A stretch of 50,392 nucleotides of DNA from JBEBVQ01 sp964636205 (GTDB lineage Bacteria; Bacteroidota; Bacteroidia; Chitinophagales; Chitinophagaceae): assembly GCA_964636205.1 (NCBI GenBank), contig CAZWPF010000007.1:1-50392 (forward strand), read 5' to 3'. A program made the translations under genes and the position numbers. Numbering within the stretch: position 1 is the first letter of the stretch; each line of letters starts with the position of its first letter. Of the stretch, positions 41,513-49,513 are shown one piece after another. The notes beneath the pieces are model-generated. The model did not search any database and had not been told where the DNA came from. It saw nothing but the letters and a program-made list of their open reading frames with translations.

Positions 41513-42211
41513 ATGGGTCAGAAAAAGCTTATACGATTTAACGCTATCCAATCATTTCCTAATGTGTTGCAATACCCCGAAGGAATGTCCGGCAAATGGC
41601 GTCAGTTTTTCAACAACGAGAATCCGATTACTTTGGAGTTGGCATGCGGTAAAGGAGAGTATAGTGTGAATTTGGGTCGGCAACATGCAGATCGGAACTT
41701 CATAGGTGTGGATATCAAGGGCAACAGAATGTATATCGGTGCCAAGCAGGCGCTGGAGGAGCCACTGAAGAATGTGGCTTTTTTAAGGACACATATTCTG
41801 CAGATCACTGATTATTTCGCTCCTTCAGAGGTGCAGGAAATATGGATCATTTTTCCTGATCCGTTTTTAAGAGCTTCAAAGGCGAAGAATCGACTGACTC
41901 ATGCCAGATTTCTTGCAAAATATCAACAAATATTGGTTCCCGGCGGTAGAATAAATCTGAAAACAGACTCCAGGGAATTGTATGATTTTACGCAGGAAGT
42001 TATCGCTGAACAGGGATGTCTGGTTTACGAGGATATACAAGATGTGTATGGGAAGGGACTGAACAAGGGGGCTTTAGCTATTCAGACTCACTATGAGCGG
42101 ATGCACCTGGCGGAGGGCAGAACAATTTATTTCCTTTCTTTTGCCTTGCCGGAAACACCTATCGTGATTCCCGAGAAAAAGACTATCGAAGATGTCGCTG
42201 AAGGAGCATGA
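41513..42211 (+). CDS. trmB: tRNA (guanine-N7-)-methyltransferase
   Basis: Methylates G46 in the variable loop of tRNAs using SAM. The 232-residue product has the SAM motif LELACGKGEYSVNL, GVDIKGNRMYIGAKQAL, the family-specific IWIIFPDPFLRASKAKNRLT and GGRINLKTDS. PDPFLRASK replaces the more usual PDPWPKKRH, a known Bacteroidota variant. It is the first gene of a tightly packed operon and overlaps the DUF5522 gene by 20 bases. Confidence 0.94.
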   Translation: MGQKKLIRFNAIQSFPNVLQYPEGMSGKWRQFFNNENPITLELACGKGEYSVNLGRQHADRNFIGVDIKGNRMYIGAKQALEEPLKNVAFLRTHILQITDYFAPSEVQEIWIIFPDPFLRASKAKNRLTHARFLAKYQQILVPGGRINLKTDSRELYDFTQEVIAEQGCLVYEDIQDVYGKGLNKGALAIQTHYERMHLAEGRTIYFLSFALPETPIVIPEKKTIEDVAEGA

Positions 42212-42392
42212 GGATTACTATATTCTCCCTGATGGTCGTTTAGTGTTCACTGCGGACTATCTGAAGCGCAGAGGATATTGTTGCGGTAACGGGTGTATGA
42301 ACTGTCCTTATGATTTTTTAAATGTGCCCGAGCCTAAAAGATCCCGATTGTTATCTTTACGTAATGATGAGGAATCCAAAGGCAAAGTCTGA
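42192..42392 (+). CDS. Small cysteine-rich DUF5522 protein
   Basis: The 66-residue protein reads YYILPDGRLVFTADYLKRRG, then YCCGNGCMNCPYDF and a basic tail. The four-cysteine cluster C-C-x3-C-x2-C suggests a metal site. This is the DUF5522 pattern; no function is known. It overlaps trmB by 20 bases and the next gene by 29 bases, an unusually dense packing that suggests coupled translation. Confidence 0.85.
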   Translation: MSLKEHEDYYILPDGRLVFTADYLKRRGYCCGNGCMNCPYDFLNVPEPKRSRLLSLRNDEESKGKV

Positions 42393-42714
42393 AGATATCT
42401 ACAGTGTTATTTATGAAATTGTCAGACAAATCCCCCGAGGGAGGGTTTCCACTTATGGCGCTGTCGCGGCTGCGATTGGTTTGAAATCAGGTGCTCGCAT
42501 GGTGGGGTATGCACTGAACCAGGTGGTGGATAGAGACAAAGTGCCGGCACATCGGGTGGTGAACAGAAATGGAATGCTCACCGGAAAATTTCATTTTAAT
42601 CCGCCGGAACGAATGCAAGAACTGCTGGAGCAGGAGGGGACGGTTGTAAAGGAGGATAAGGTGGTGGAGTTTGATGAAAAATTTTGGGATCCTTTAAAGG
42701 AAATGGGATTTTAA
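42364..42714 (+). CDS. Alkyltransferase-like protein (MGMT fold without catalytic Cys)
   Basis: The 116-residue protein has the O6-alkylguanine-DNA alkyltransferase DNA-binding domain: IPRGRVSTYGAVAAAIG, ARMVGYALN and PAHRVVNRNGMLTG. The acceptor cysteine of PCHRV is Ala, so it cannot take up alkyl groups. Known alkyltransferase-like proteins (PWHRV in Atl1) bind alkylated guanine and hand it to nucleotide excision repair. The start is ATG 42364 (or 42367); the frame is open further upstream. TATCTTTA at 42352-42359 is a near match to a promoter box. Confidence 0.88.
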   Translation: MMRNPKAKSEDIYSVIYEIVRQIPRGRVSTYGAVAAAIGLKSGARMVGYALNQVVDRDKVPAHRVVNRNGMLTGKFHFNPPERMQELLEQEGTVVKEDKVVEFDEKFWDPLKEMGF

Positions 42715-42758
42715 ATTCCGGAGGAACGATTATACGGCAGTGGATAAATGGAGCAATT

Positions 42759-43229
42759 ATGAAGCAGTTGGCGATTTTTATAAGTCTGATTTTGATTTTT
42801 AGCAAGTCTGAGGCGCAAATCCCCAGTTATACTGCCGCCTCTCTAATGTCGAGGGTTGAAAAGCAGGATACGCTGTACATAGTAAATTTTTGGGCTACCT
42901 GGTGCGCTCCATGTGTTAAGGAACTTCCCGTTTTTGATACTTTAGAAGTCCGATACAGTAATCGTCCGGTGAAAGTGTTGTTGGTGAGTCTCGATTTCAA
43001 AGATGATTATCAGGAAAAAATTGCTCGGTTTGTTTCTCGAAAGAAGCCTGCTTCGGAAATAGGATGGTTTGCCGAGACCAATGCCAATAAATTTATTCCC
43101 AGAATTGATGACCGTTGGTCGGGAGCTATTCCTGCAACAATGATTATCAGGGGCGATCAAAAGGAATTTTTAGAACAAACAGTAACTGTCAAAGATATTG
43201 CGGATATTGTTGATAGTTGGCTGAAATAA
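42759..43229 (+). CDS. Exported TlpA-like thioredoxin-fold protein
   Basis: The 156-residue protein has a signal peptide (1-19, ending SEAQ) and a thioredoxin domain with the active site WCAPC (C49, C52) in NFWATWCAPCVKELPVF. The cis-proline region is IPATMII. It is probably a periplasmic disulfide reductase for surface or cytochrome proteins. The start is the ATG at 42759; an open extension to 42684 would put 25 residues before the signal peptide. It overlaps the next gene by 13 bases. Confidence 0.9.
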   Translation: MKQLAIFISLILIFSKSEAQIPSYTAASLMSRVEKQDTLYIVNFWATWCAPCVKELPVFDTLEVRYSNRPVKVLLVSLDFKDDYQEKIARFVSRKKPASEIGWFAETNANKFIPRIDDRWSGAIPATMIIRGDQKEFLEQTVTVKDIADIVDSWLK

Positions 43230-45436
43230 ATCGGACATTGAATTTCCTGTCACCATACAAATTCCTAAATCGTTTTATAAGGGAAGAGTCTCTGGAGCCT
43301 TCGCTTAACTGGGGCATTCGTATGGGTATTGCCATGGTTGTGCCACTCGCGTGGGGGGCAGCTACCGGGCATTTGGAGGCAGCGCAATGGATAGCTCTAA
43401 CCGCAGAATGTATTTGTTGGGTAGAGCTTAGAGGCTCCACCAGTTTTCGTTTCCGCATTCTTTTGGGGGGCATTTTTCTCGCACTTTTTTTTACGCTTTT
43501 AGGTACGCTGACCGGACCATCTATTGGATGGAGTCTTTTAGCAATGGCGTTTGTAGGGTTGCTCACAAGTTTGTTTAAGAATCTGGGAGATCGAGGCAGC
43601 GCTCTGGCTGTATGTGTATTCGTCTTATATATTATGAGCAACGAGTATCCGGTTAGCAGTACGGAAGGATTGCAGCAAAGGATGCTCTATGTGTTTATTG
43701 GTGGTGTCTGGAATTTGGTCGTGGGAATGATAGCCTCAGCGTTTATCAGGGCGCAGGAGCCCTATCGGCGCTCCATTGCCATAATATGGAAGTCAATTTC
43801 GGCGTTGATTTCATCCGTCGGCCAAGGTTGGGATGGAAAGAGACCGAGGTGCGGACTGCACGAAATTTATGTGAAAGAACAACTCGTGCGCCGGGCGATC
43901 GACAGCTCGTTTCAGTTTTACGAGTCCTCTGCGGATCAGGTGAAACAGCAAGATTCACCGGAGTACCCGCTGGCACATACCAGAAAGGCAACTGCATTAG
44001 TAGCTACGCATGTGATGGCGATCGGAGAGGAATTAGAGGGTGTGGGAATCAAATCTCTGGATGATAGTTTGCGACTGAAACTGAATGCCCTATTCAAGGC
44101 TTTGCAACAGTTGGCAGACCGCATGGCTGTTTACATACTCACGCTGAAGCCTGAGGAGGAGTTATTATTGCACTCCGGGATTCGAAGAATCCGAAAACTG
44201 GCCATGATGATTGGCGAATATCCTTTGGAGGAGCCCAGGCAAAAGGCTGTCGCGAAGAGAGTGGCGCAACTGACTGAGCGATTGGTGCGACTGGTAGAGA
44301 CCTCTATGCGCCGGATGCAGGAAATAGGAACAGAGCTTCCCGTTTATCGTTCATACTCCCTGATCAAGACACTTTATGTATTGCATCCCCGGTACCTGAT
44401 CAGGAATATCAGACTCCTGTTTAGCTTCAACACGTTTATGGTGCGGTATGCCGTACGGACGGCGCTGGCAGCAACCTTGGCATTGGGGATTTCCAAATGG
44501 TTTGATATCGAACGTGGTTACTGGATTCCCTTAACTGTGATCATTATTATACAGCCCTATTTCGGAGCAACCCTCCGAAAAGCAATGGATCGGATCATCG
44601 GAACCGTACTGGGTGGAATAGTAGGTAGTTTGATCAGATTGCTACCCACCGGGTTGTTTCTTCAGGAATTAATGCTGTTTATCGCGGCGATACTGACCGT
44701 CTATTATTTGCGCCGAAGGTATTCAGTAGCGGCTTTTTTCATGACTATAACACTTGTATTGCTGTTTACGATCGATCAGACTTTCGATCCGCACATGATA
44801 TGGATTCGGGCCTTGAGTACCTTGGGGGGAGCAGCCTTGGCTATTATAGCAGGATTTGTGCTGTTGCCGGACTGGGATAGCGAATGGCTTCCCTCTTATT
44901 TGGCAGCGGCGGTGAGCTCCAATTATACATATATGAAAGCTACTTTCGTTCCGGAGCAACAAGAGCTAACCTGGACGCGTTATAAAAGAGATGCCGAAGT
45001 AAGAAACAGCAATTTGTACGATTCCTTTATTCGCTATATGCGTGAACCGGCTTTAAAGAAGAAGCAGTTCGTACTCTATTATCAGATCGTTACCCATAAC
45101 ATGCGACTAACTCGAGAGTTAAATAATATCAATATCGAGGAAGATAGTGGAAGGGAAGGAGTAGCGGCGGATCCGGAATTGCAAAGGCAAAGAATAGAGT
45201 TGGTGCTGGAATTGTTTAATAAGGTGATGGTAGAAGTCCATGAATTAGCACCTCAGCAGCCATCCGGATTAATTGGCCTGGAACTTGCAGGAAAAGTGAG
45301 GAGTTTGACTGAAGAACAACTGACTTATGTCAACCGGATGATAATCGAACTTAAAGCGATGAACTATGAGTTGGAGCGGCTCAACTTATCCAGAAGGCCA
45401 CTCGGACATCATGAGGAGGTTCGAACAAACCAATAA
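43217..45436 (+). CDS. FUSC-family inner membrane protein (YccS/aromatic acid exporter-like)
   Basis: The 739-residue protein has two blocks of transmembrane helices (about 35-175 and 395-540) separated and followed by cytoplasmic helical regions. This is the duplicated FUSC layout. The second block includes YWIPLTVIIIIQPYFGATLR followed by KAMDRIIGTVLGG, the most conserved stretch of the family. Some relatives export aromatic acids or fusaric acid. The start is uncertain: there is no ATG before 43322, which lies inside the first helix. The TTG at 43217, overlapping the thioredoxin gene by 13 bases, is the best candidate. Confidence 0.85.
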   Translation: MAEINRTLNFLSPYKFLNRFIREESLEPSLNWGIRMGIAMVVPLAWGAATGHLEAAQWIALTAECICWVELRGSTSFRFRILLGGIFLALFFTLLGTLTGPSIGWSLLAMAFVGLLTSLFKNLGDRGSALAVCVFVLYIMSNEYPVSSTEGLQQRMLYVFIGGVWNLVVGMIASAFIRAQEPYRRSIAIIWKSISALISSVGQGWDGKRPRCGLHEIYVKEQLVRRAIDSSFQFYESSADQVKQQDSPEYPLAHTRKATALVATHVMAIGEELEGVGIKSLDDSLRLKLNALFKALQQLADRMAVYILTLKPEEELLLHSGIRRIRKLAMMIGEYPLEEPRQKAVAKRVAQLTERLVRLVETSMRRMQEIGTELPVYRSYSLIKTLYVLHPRYLIRNIRLLFSFNTFMVRYAVRTALAATLALGISKWFDIERGYWIPLTVIIIIQPYFGATLRKAMDRIIGTVLGGIVGSLIRLLPTGLFLQELMLFIAAILTVYYLRRRYSVAAFFMTITLVLLFTIDQTFDPHMIWIRALSTLGGAALAIIAGFVLLPDWDSEWLPSYLAAAVSSNYTYMKATFVPEQQELTWTRYKRDAEVRNSNLYDSFIRYMREPALKKKQFVLYYQIVTHNMRLTRELNNINIEEDSGREGVAADPELQRQRIELVLELFNKVMVEVHELAPQQPSGLIGLELAGKVRSLTEEQLTYVNRMIIELKAMNYELERLNLSRRPLGHHEEVRTNQ

Positions 45437-45461
45437 CGGAGCAACAACTTAAAACCCGATT

Positions 45462-46049
45462 ATGAATTATCTAGGTCATGCTTTTCTATCTTTTGGAGAT
45501 ACCGAATTACTCACCGGGAACATGATCGGCGATTATGTGAAAGGAAGAAAGGTGCTGGAGACTTTTCCCGACGGAGTACGGAAGGGGATAGAGTTGCATA
45601 GAAGTATCGATATGTTTACAGATAACCATCCGGCGATAGCAAGGGCGAAGGTATGGTTTAGGCAAGATTATGGATTGTATGCAGGGGCATTAATGGATAG
45701 TTTGTTTGATCATTTTCTTGCAGGAGATGCCCGTTATTTCAATAATGAAGCGGATTTATTGGCATTTACCCAGAAGACGTATCAGGAGTTGGAGTCGATG
45801 CAACAGTACTTCCCGTCTCAGTTTGCTAGTTTGTTTCCCTATATGAAAGAGCAAAACTGGCTTTATGGTTACCGTACCATGAGAGGAGTAGAGAGAGCCT
45901 TGGGTGGATTGCAAAGGCGCGCCAAATATATGCCTGCAACGGATAAGGCCTACGAATTATTCATTACTAATTACTACGCATTGGCACAATGTTATTTCGA
46001 ATTTATGGATGATATGGTCAGGTTTGTTAAAAAAAAGTTAACCAGCTAG
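45462..46049 (+). CDS. acpH: Acyl carrier protein phosphodiesterase
   Basis: The family (AcpH, DUF479, HD-like fold) removes the phosphopantetheine arm from acyl carrier protein. The 195-residue product shows NYLGHAFLS at the N-terminus, GNMIGDYVKG, GIELHRSIDMFTDNHP and DSLFDHFLA, with the conserved His and Asp residues of the metal site. It is 25 bases after the FUSC gene and the last gene of the trmB operon; no terminator is visible before the next promoter. Confidence 0.92.
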   Translation: MNYLGHAFLSFGDTELLTGNMIGDYVKGRKVLETFPDGVRKGIELHRSIDMFTDNHPAIARAKVWFRQDYGLYAGALMDSLFDHFLAGDARYFNNEADLLAFTQKTYQELESMQQYFPSQFASLFPYMKEQNWLYGYRTMRGVERALGGLQRRAKYMPATDKAYELFITNYYALAQCYFEFMDDMVRFVKKKLTS

Positions 46050-46069
46050 TCACCCCATAGATGCGATTT

Positions 46070-46077
46070 TACCTTTG
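46070..46077 (+). promoter_or_regulatory. TAnnTTTG promoter element of the serine hydrolase gene
   Basis: TACCTTTG, 18 bases before the ATG at 46096. A TTG inside the box (46075) is a false upstream start. Confidence 0.6.
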
Positions 46078-46095
46078 CACCAACACCGGTCAACC

Positions 46096-47295
46096 ATGAA
46101 ATTTTTACTTAGCTATATAATCCATTTTTTCTCACTGTGTTTCTTATTGTCCTGCAGTAATTTCGATACGAATTCGGAGGTGGGCAGTGGGGAGGCGTCC
46201 GCAGATAATTCGGGGGTTTACAGCACTATTCGCTTGAATTACGCTGATACCAGCAGTGAGTCCTGGAAAGAAGTGCGCGACCGGCTGGATTCTTTTTATT
46301 CGGTTCAGGTTAAAGCCGGATTTAACGGTAGCGTATTGATTGGCTACGAGGGGAAGATTTTGTATGAGCGTTATTTTGGTGTAAGCAACCGGGAGAAAAA
46401 GATACCCTTGGATTATGGGGCTTCAGTACAGCTGGCTAGTGTTACCAAGACTTTCACCAGTGCGGCGATATTATACTTGTTTCAAAACAATTACCTCAAC
46501 ATCGATGATCCTGTTAAAGTGTATTTACCTTCTTTTCCCTACGAAAAGATAACGGTTAGAATGTTATTGAATCACCGTTCCGGTTTGCCGGAGTATCTGC
46601 ACTGGGTGCCTAAGTACCATACAGATTCGCGCAAACCGATTTATAATAAGCAGGTCTTGGAATTGATGGCGAAGCATAAACCGCCATTGCAGTTTCAACC
46701 CAATAGTCGCTTTAGGTATTGCAATACCAACTATGCTATGTTGGGCAGCATTATTGAAGTGGTAACCGGTATGTCTTACAAGCAGTTTATGGAGGAGCGT
46801 ATTTTCACGCCATTGGGTATGGAGAATACCTTCGTTTTTGATCCTGCCGATGGCTTACCGGAAACAGCCACCATCAGTTATAAAGCAAGTTGGGTTCCCG
46901 ACCCTGTGATGTTTGCAGACGGCGTTTATGGTGATAAGGGGATTTATAGCACCGTTCGTGATCTGTATCGTTGGGATCAATCTTTTTATCAGAAAAAATT
47001 ACTCGACAACGAGACTATGGAACTGGCTTACGGTCCGTGTTCCTTCGAACTGCCCGGTATCAGGAATTATGGGTTAGGCTGGCGCATGCTTTGCTATCCT
47101 GATGGATACAAGATTATCTATCATAATGGTTGGTGGCATGGGAATAACACCTGTTTCTACCGTTTTATAGAAGATAATTTTACGATAATTGTTTTGGGCA
47201 ACCGGTATAATAAATCTATCTATAAGCAGCCACAGGTGTTATATAGCATTGTGAAAAAGACCGAACAAAATGAAAATTTCTTGACGGGAGATTAA
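46096..47295 (+). CDS. Lipoprotein serine hydrolase of the class C beta-lactamase fold
   Basis: The 399-residue protein has a lipoprotein signal with lipobox LLSC (Cys20) and an acidic/Ser-rich linker. The beta-lactamase/DD-peptidase fold shows all three catalytic motifs: SxxK at S115-V-T-K118, YxN as Y208-C-N210 and HxG as H343-N-G345. Such proteins may be D-alanyl-D-alanine or D-amino-acid peptidases, esterases or beta-lactamases; the sequence does not choose among them, and envelope location favours a peptidase or esterase. It is convergent with the FrnE-like gene with only 2 bases between stops. Confidence 0.9.
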   Translation: MKFLLSYIIHFFSLCFLLSCSNFDTNSEVGSGEASADNSGVYSTIRLNYADTSSESWKEVRDRLDSFYSVQVKAGFNGSVLIGYEGKILYERYFGVSNREKKIPLDYGASVQLASVTKTFTSAAILYLFQNNYLNIDDPVKVYLPSFPYEKITVRMLLNHRSGLPEYLHWVPKYHTDSRKPIYNKQVLELMAKHKPPLQFQPNSRFRYCNTNYAMLGSIIEVVTGMSYKQFMEERIFTPLGMENTFVFDPADGLPETATISYKASWVPDPVMFADGVYGDKGIYSTVRDLYRWDQSFYQKKLLDNETMELAYGPCSFELPGIRNYGLGWRMLCYPDGYKIIYHNGWWHGNNTCFYRFIEDNFTIIVLGNRYNKSIYKQPQVLYSIVKKTEQNENFLTGD

Positions 47296-47297
47296 GA

Positions 47298-48116
47298 TTA
47301 GTCACAGCTTCCGTCTGGCTTGCAAGTCTGACCTTCCGTAATTTTCAATTGAATATCCGTATTGGCAGTTCTCCATTCCTGGAATGATTTCTCAATTGTT
47401 TCCAGGAATACTTCAACATCCTGAGCTCCGGAAACTGCATATTTTCTGTCGAAAACGAAGAAGGGCACTCCTCGAACACCGATCTTATGGGCTTCCGTGA
47501 TATCGGCACGAACAGCATCGGAATATTTGTCGGATGCCAGCACTGATTGTAAATCAGCCGGATTTAAGCCGAGTTGTCCACCCAACTCAAGCAAGGTGGA
47601 TTGGTCATCAATATTTTTACCATCAGTAAAATAAGAACGGAATAACAATTCTTCAGCCTCATTTTGCTTGCCGTGATCTTTGGCAAAATGCAAAAAGCGA
47701 TGAGCGTTGAAAGTATTGGCAACGACAGAAATATCAAAACGGTAGGTGAGGCCTACTTTGGCGGCCATATGGGTAACCTGATCATTTAGCTGTTTGGCCT
47801 GGGCTACAGAAATACCTTTGTGTTCTGCTAAAAATTCATTGATGTTTTTCCCGGGAGTGGTTTTGACATCCGGAGAAAGCTGAAAGCTCTTCCATTCGAT
47901 TTCAATATTTTCCTTATCGGGAAATTGCGCAAGCGCCGATTCGAATTTCCTTTTACCAATGTAGCAGAAAGGACACATAATATCGCTCCATATTTCCACT
48001 TTCATTTTCTTATGCATAATTGTATCGTTTACTATGGGATTTTCTGCCGGAAGTTGCGATTGACCGCAAGCTGAAATGTGAAAAAGTAAAATAAGACTGA
48101 CAATAAGTAGTTGCAT
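47298..48116 (-). CDS. Lipoprotein-anchored DsbA/FrnE-like thiol oxidoreductase
   Basis: The 272-residue protein has an N-terminal export signal ending ISAC (Cys17, a weak lipobox). A DsbA-family domain of the FrnE type follows: SDIMCPFCYIGKRKF carries the CPFC active site (C48, C51), with WKSFQLSP, NTFNAHRFLHFA and GVRGVPFFVFD (cis-Pro loop) after it. The C-terminus adds CKPDGSC, a possible second thiol pair. Cytoplasmic FrnE proteins lack a signal, so the exported form is notable. The real start could also be an internal Met at 34 or 38, giving a cytoplasmic protein. Confidence 0.85.
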   Translation of the reverse strand: MQLLIVSLILLFHISACGQSQLPAENPIVNDTIMHKKMKVEIWSDIMCPFCYIGKRKFESALAQFPDKENIEIEWKSFQLSPDVKTTPGKNINEFLAEHKGISVAQAKQLNDQVTHMAAKVGLTYRFDISVVANTFNAHRFLHFAKDHGKQNEAEELLFRSYFTDGKNIDDQSTLLELGGQLGLNPADLQSVLASDKYSDAVRADITEAHKIGVRGVPFFVFDRKYAVSGAQDVEVFLETIEKSFQEWRTANTDIQLKITEGQTCKPDGSCD

Positions 48117-48192
48117 ACGCTAAAGTATCAGATTTTCCGGGAACTTGAGCTAGGAGCAATTGCCACGCGATGCGAATAGGGTAGGTGGGAAA

Positions 48193-48226
48193 GCAGATAC
48201 ACAATTCTTCCGAATCGTGTATCTGC
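48193..48226 (-). terminator. Hairpin downstream of ndk
   Basis: GCAGATACAC (48193-48202) pairs with GTGTATCTGC (48217-48226). After one mismatch, ATTC/GAAT extends the stem around a TTCC loop. It starts 8 bases after the ndk stop. The T tail is weak (TTT), so termination may be partial. Confidence 0.7.
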
Positions 48227-48233
48227 AGTAATA

Positions 48234-48650
48234 TTAGTGGCGTTCCAAAGAACTAAAGAAGAAGTTACCTTCGATTTGTGCGTTTTCATCGCTATCAGAA
48301 CCGTGAACTGCATTCTCTCCCAGAGAAGTTGCATATAGTTTTCTGATCGTACCCTCTGCAGCTTCAGCAGGATTGGTAGCTCCGATCAAAGTACGGAAAT
48401 CTGCAACTGCGTTGTCTTTTTCAAGAATGGCAGCTACAATTGGCCCGCTACTCATGAATTCGGTTAATTCACCGTAAAAAGGACGTTCTTTATGTACTTC
48501 ATAAAAAGCTTTTGCCTGATTCAGGCTGATATGAGTGTACTTCATGGCAACGATACGAAAACCTGCAGCTTCGATTTTTTGCAGGATATTGCCAATATGA
48601 CCGTTCCGGACCGCATCCGGCTTGATCATGGTAAATGTGCGATTTGACAT
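48234..48650 (-). CDS. ndk: Nucleoside diphosphate kinase
   Basis: Transfers the terminal phosphate between nucleoside triphosphates and diphosphates through a phosphohistidine. The 138-residue product starts with FTMIKPDAVRNGHIG and has the active-site motif NAVHGSDS with H116. The length is standard for bacterial Ndk, with a short extra C-terminus (IEGNFFFSSLERH). It is monocistronic and divergent from gldD. Confidence 0.97.
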   Translation of the reverse strand: MSNRTFTMIKPDAVRNGHIGNILQKIEAAGFRIVAMKYTHISLNQAKAFYEVHKERPFYGELTEFMSSGPIVAAILEKDNAVADFRTLIGATNPAEAAEGTIRKLYATSLGENAVHGSDSDENAQIEGNFFFSSLERH

Positions 48651-48686
48651 AGGTATTGATTAGCTTTTTTTTTGATTTTGATGTCG

Positions 48687-48694
48687 CAAAAGTA
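48687..48694 (-). promoter_or_regulatory. TAnnTTTG promoter element of ndk
   Basis: TACTTTTG on the minus strand, 36 bases before the ndk ATG. Confidence 0.55.
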
Positions 48695-48723
48695 GGTATT
48701 TGTTTAAAAACGAAATGGTAAAG

Positions 48724-48756
48724 TTGACCGTGAAAATGGGAAAATGTATAGTTTTG
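48724..48756 (+). promoter_or_regulatory. Promoter of gldD
   Basis: TTG (48724-48726), a 22-base spacer and TAGTTTTG (48749-48756). It ends only four bases before the first ATG of gldD. Confidence 0.55.
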
Positions 48757-48760
48757 ACGA

Positions 48761-49354
48761 ATGATGCGCGTTTTGACTTTGCTGGTTGCGATTGTATGTA
48801 CACTTGCAGCTTGTCGCCCGGAAACTTATACTCCCCGCCCCAGGGGCTATTATCGAATTCATCTTCCGGAAAAAGGGTATCAGTCGTTCCAACAACCGGA
48901 GTATCCCTATGGGTTTGAATACCCCGTTTATGCCAAAATAGTCAGAGATACAGTGTTTTTCAATGAAAAGCCGGATAATCCTTATTGGATCAATATGAAT
49001 TTTCCGGATTTTAACGCCCAAGTGTTCATGACTTATAAGGAAATAGGAAAGGATCAGCCTTTTGAACAGCTTCTGGAAGACGCATATAAGATGTCGTATT
49101 TTCATGATATAAGAGCGGATTATATCGCCGACCATGTGTTTAGGACTCCAAGAAATGTTTCCGGGATCGTATATAATGTTGGTGGAAATGCGGCTTCTAA
49201 TATTCAGTTTTTTGCCACCGATTCGGTCAAGCATTTTCTTTGGGGAGCACTGTATTTCAATGTCACACCCAATGCCGATTCACTCAAACCAGTGCAGGAA
49301 TTCTTGCGGAAGGACCTCGATCATATGATCGAAACTATGTACTGGAAAAACTAG
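48761..49354 (+). CDS. gldD: Gliding motility/type IX secretion lipoprotein GldD
   Basis: Lipoprotein required for gliding and T9SS function in Bacteroidota that glide. The 197-residue product has a lipobox LAAC (Cys18). It then has YTPRPRGYYRIHLPEKGYQ, YGFEYPVYAKI, the conserved VYNVGGNAASNIQFFATDS and KHFLWGALYF, and ends HMIETMYWKN, all hallmarks of GldD. Two consecutive ATGs (48761 and 48764) are possible starts. The usual partner gldE is not adjacent. Its presence fits the two T9SS-sorted Kelch proteins in the window. Confidence 0.94.
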   Translation: MMRVLTLLVAIVCTLAACRPETYTPRPRGYYRIHLPEKGYQSFQQPEYPYGFEYPVYAKIVRDTVFFNEKPDNPYWINMNFPDFNAQVFMTYKEIGKDQPFEQLLEDAYKMSYFHDIRADYIADHVFRTPRNVSGIVYNVGGNAASNIQFFATDSVKHFLWGALYFNVTPNADSLKPVQEFLRKDLDHMIETMYWKN

Positions 49355-49513
49355 TCAATCAGAGTTTTTCCTGCTCGCTCCAACTTCAAGATGATCGCCA
49401 AATATTTGTGAAAAATAGCCTTTTCACACCATCCGAGCGAGGTGGTACCCAACGAAATTTATAAGCTTAGCTTATCTTTATATACCCGGTTGTTTGGTTA
49501 TAATTTTTATTTC

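Noticed and set aside
48833..49234. Antisense frame within gldD (minus strand, from 49234)
   Set aside because: It lies opposite a protein with all GldD hallmarks and has no signal or motif of its own.
49355..49513. N-terminal extension of recR from GTG 49442
   Set aside because: The extra 24 residues do not resemble the RecR N-terminus, and ATG 49514 starts the conserved sequence directly.
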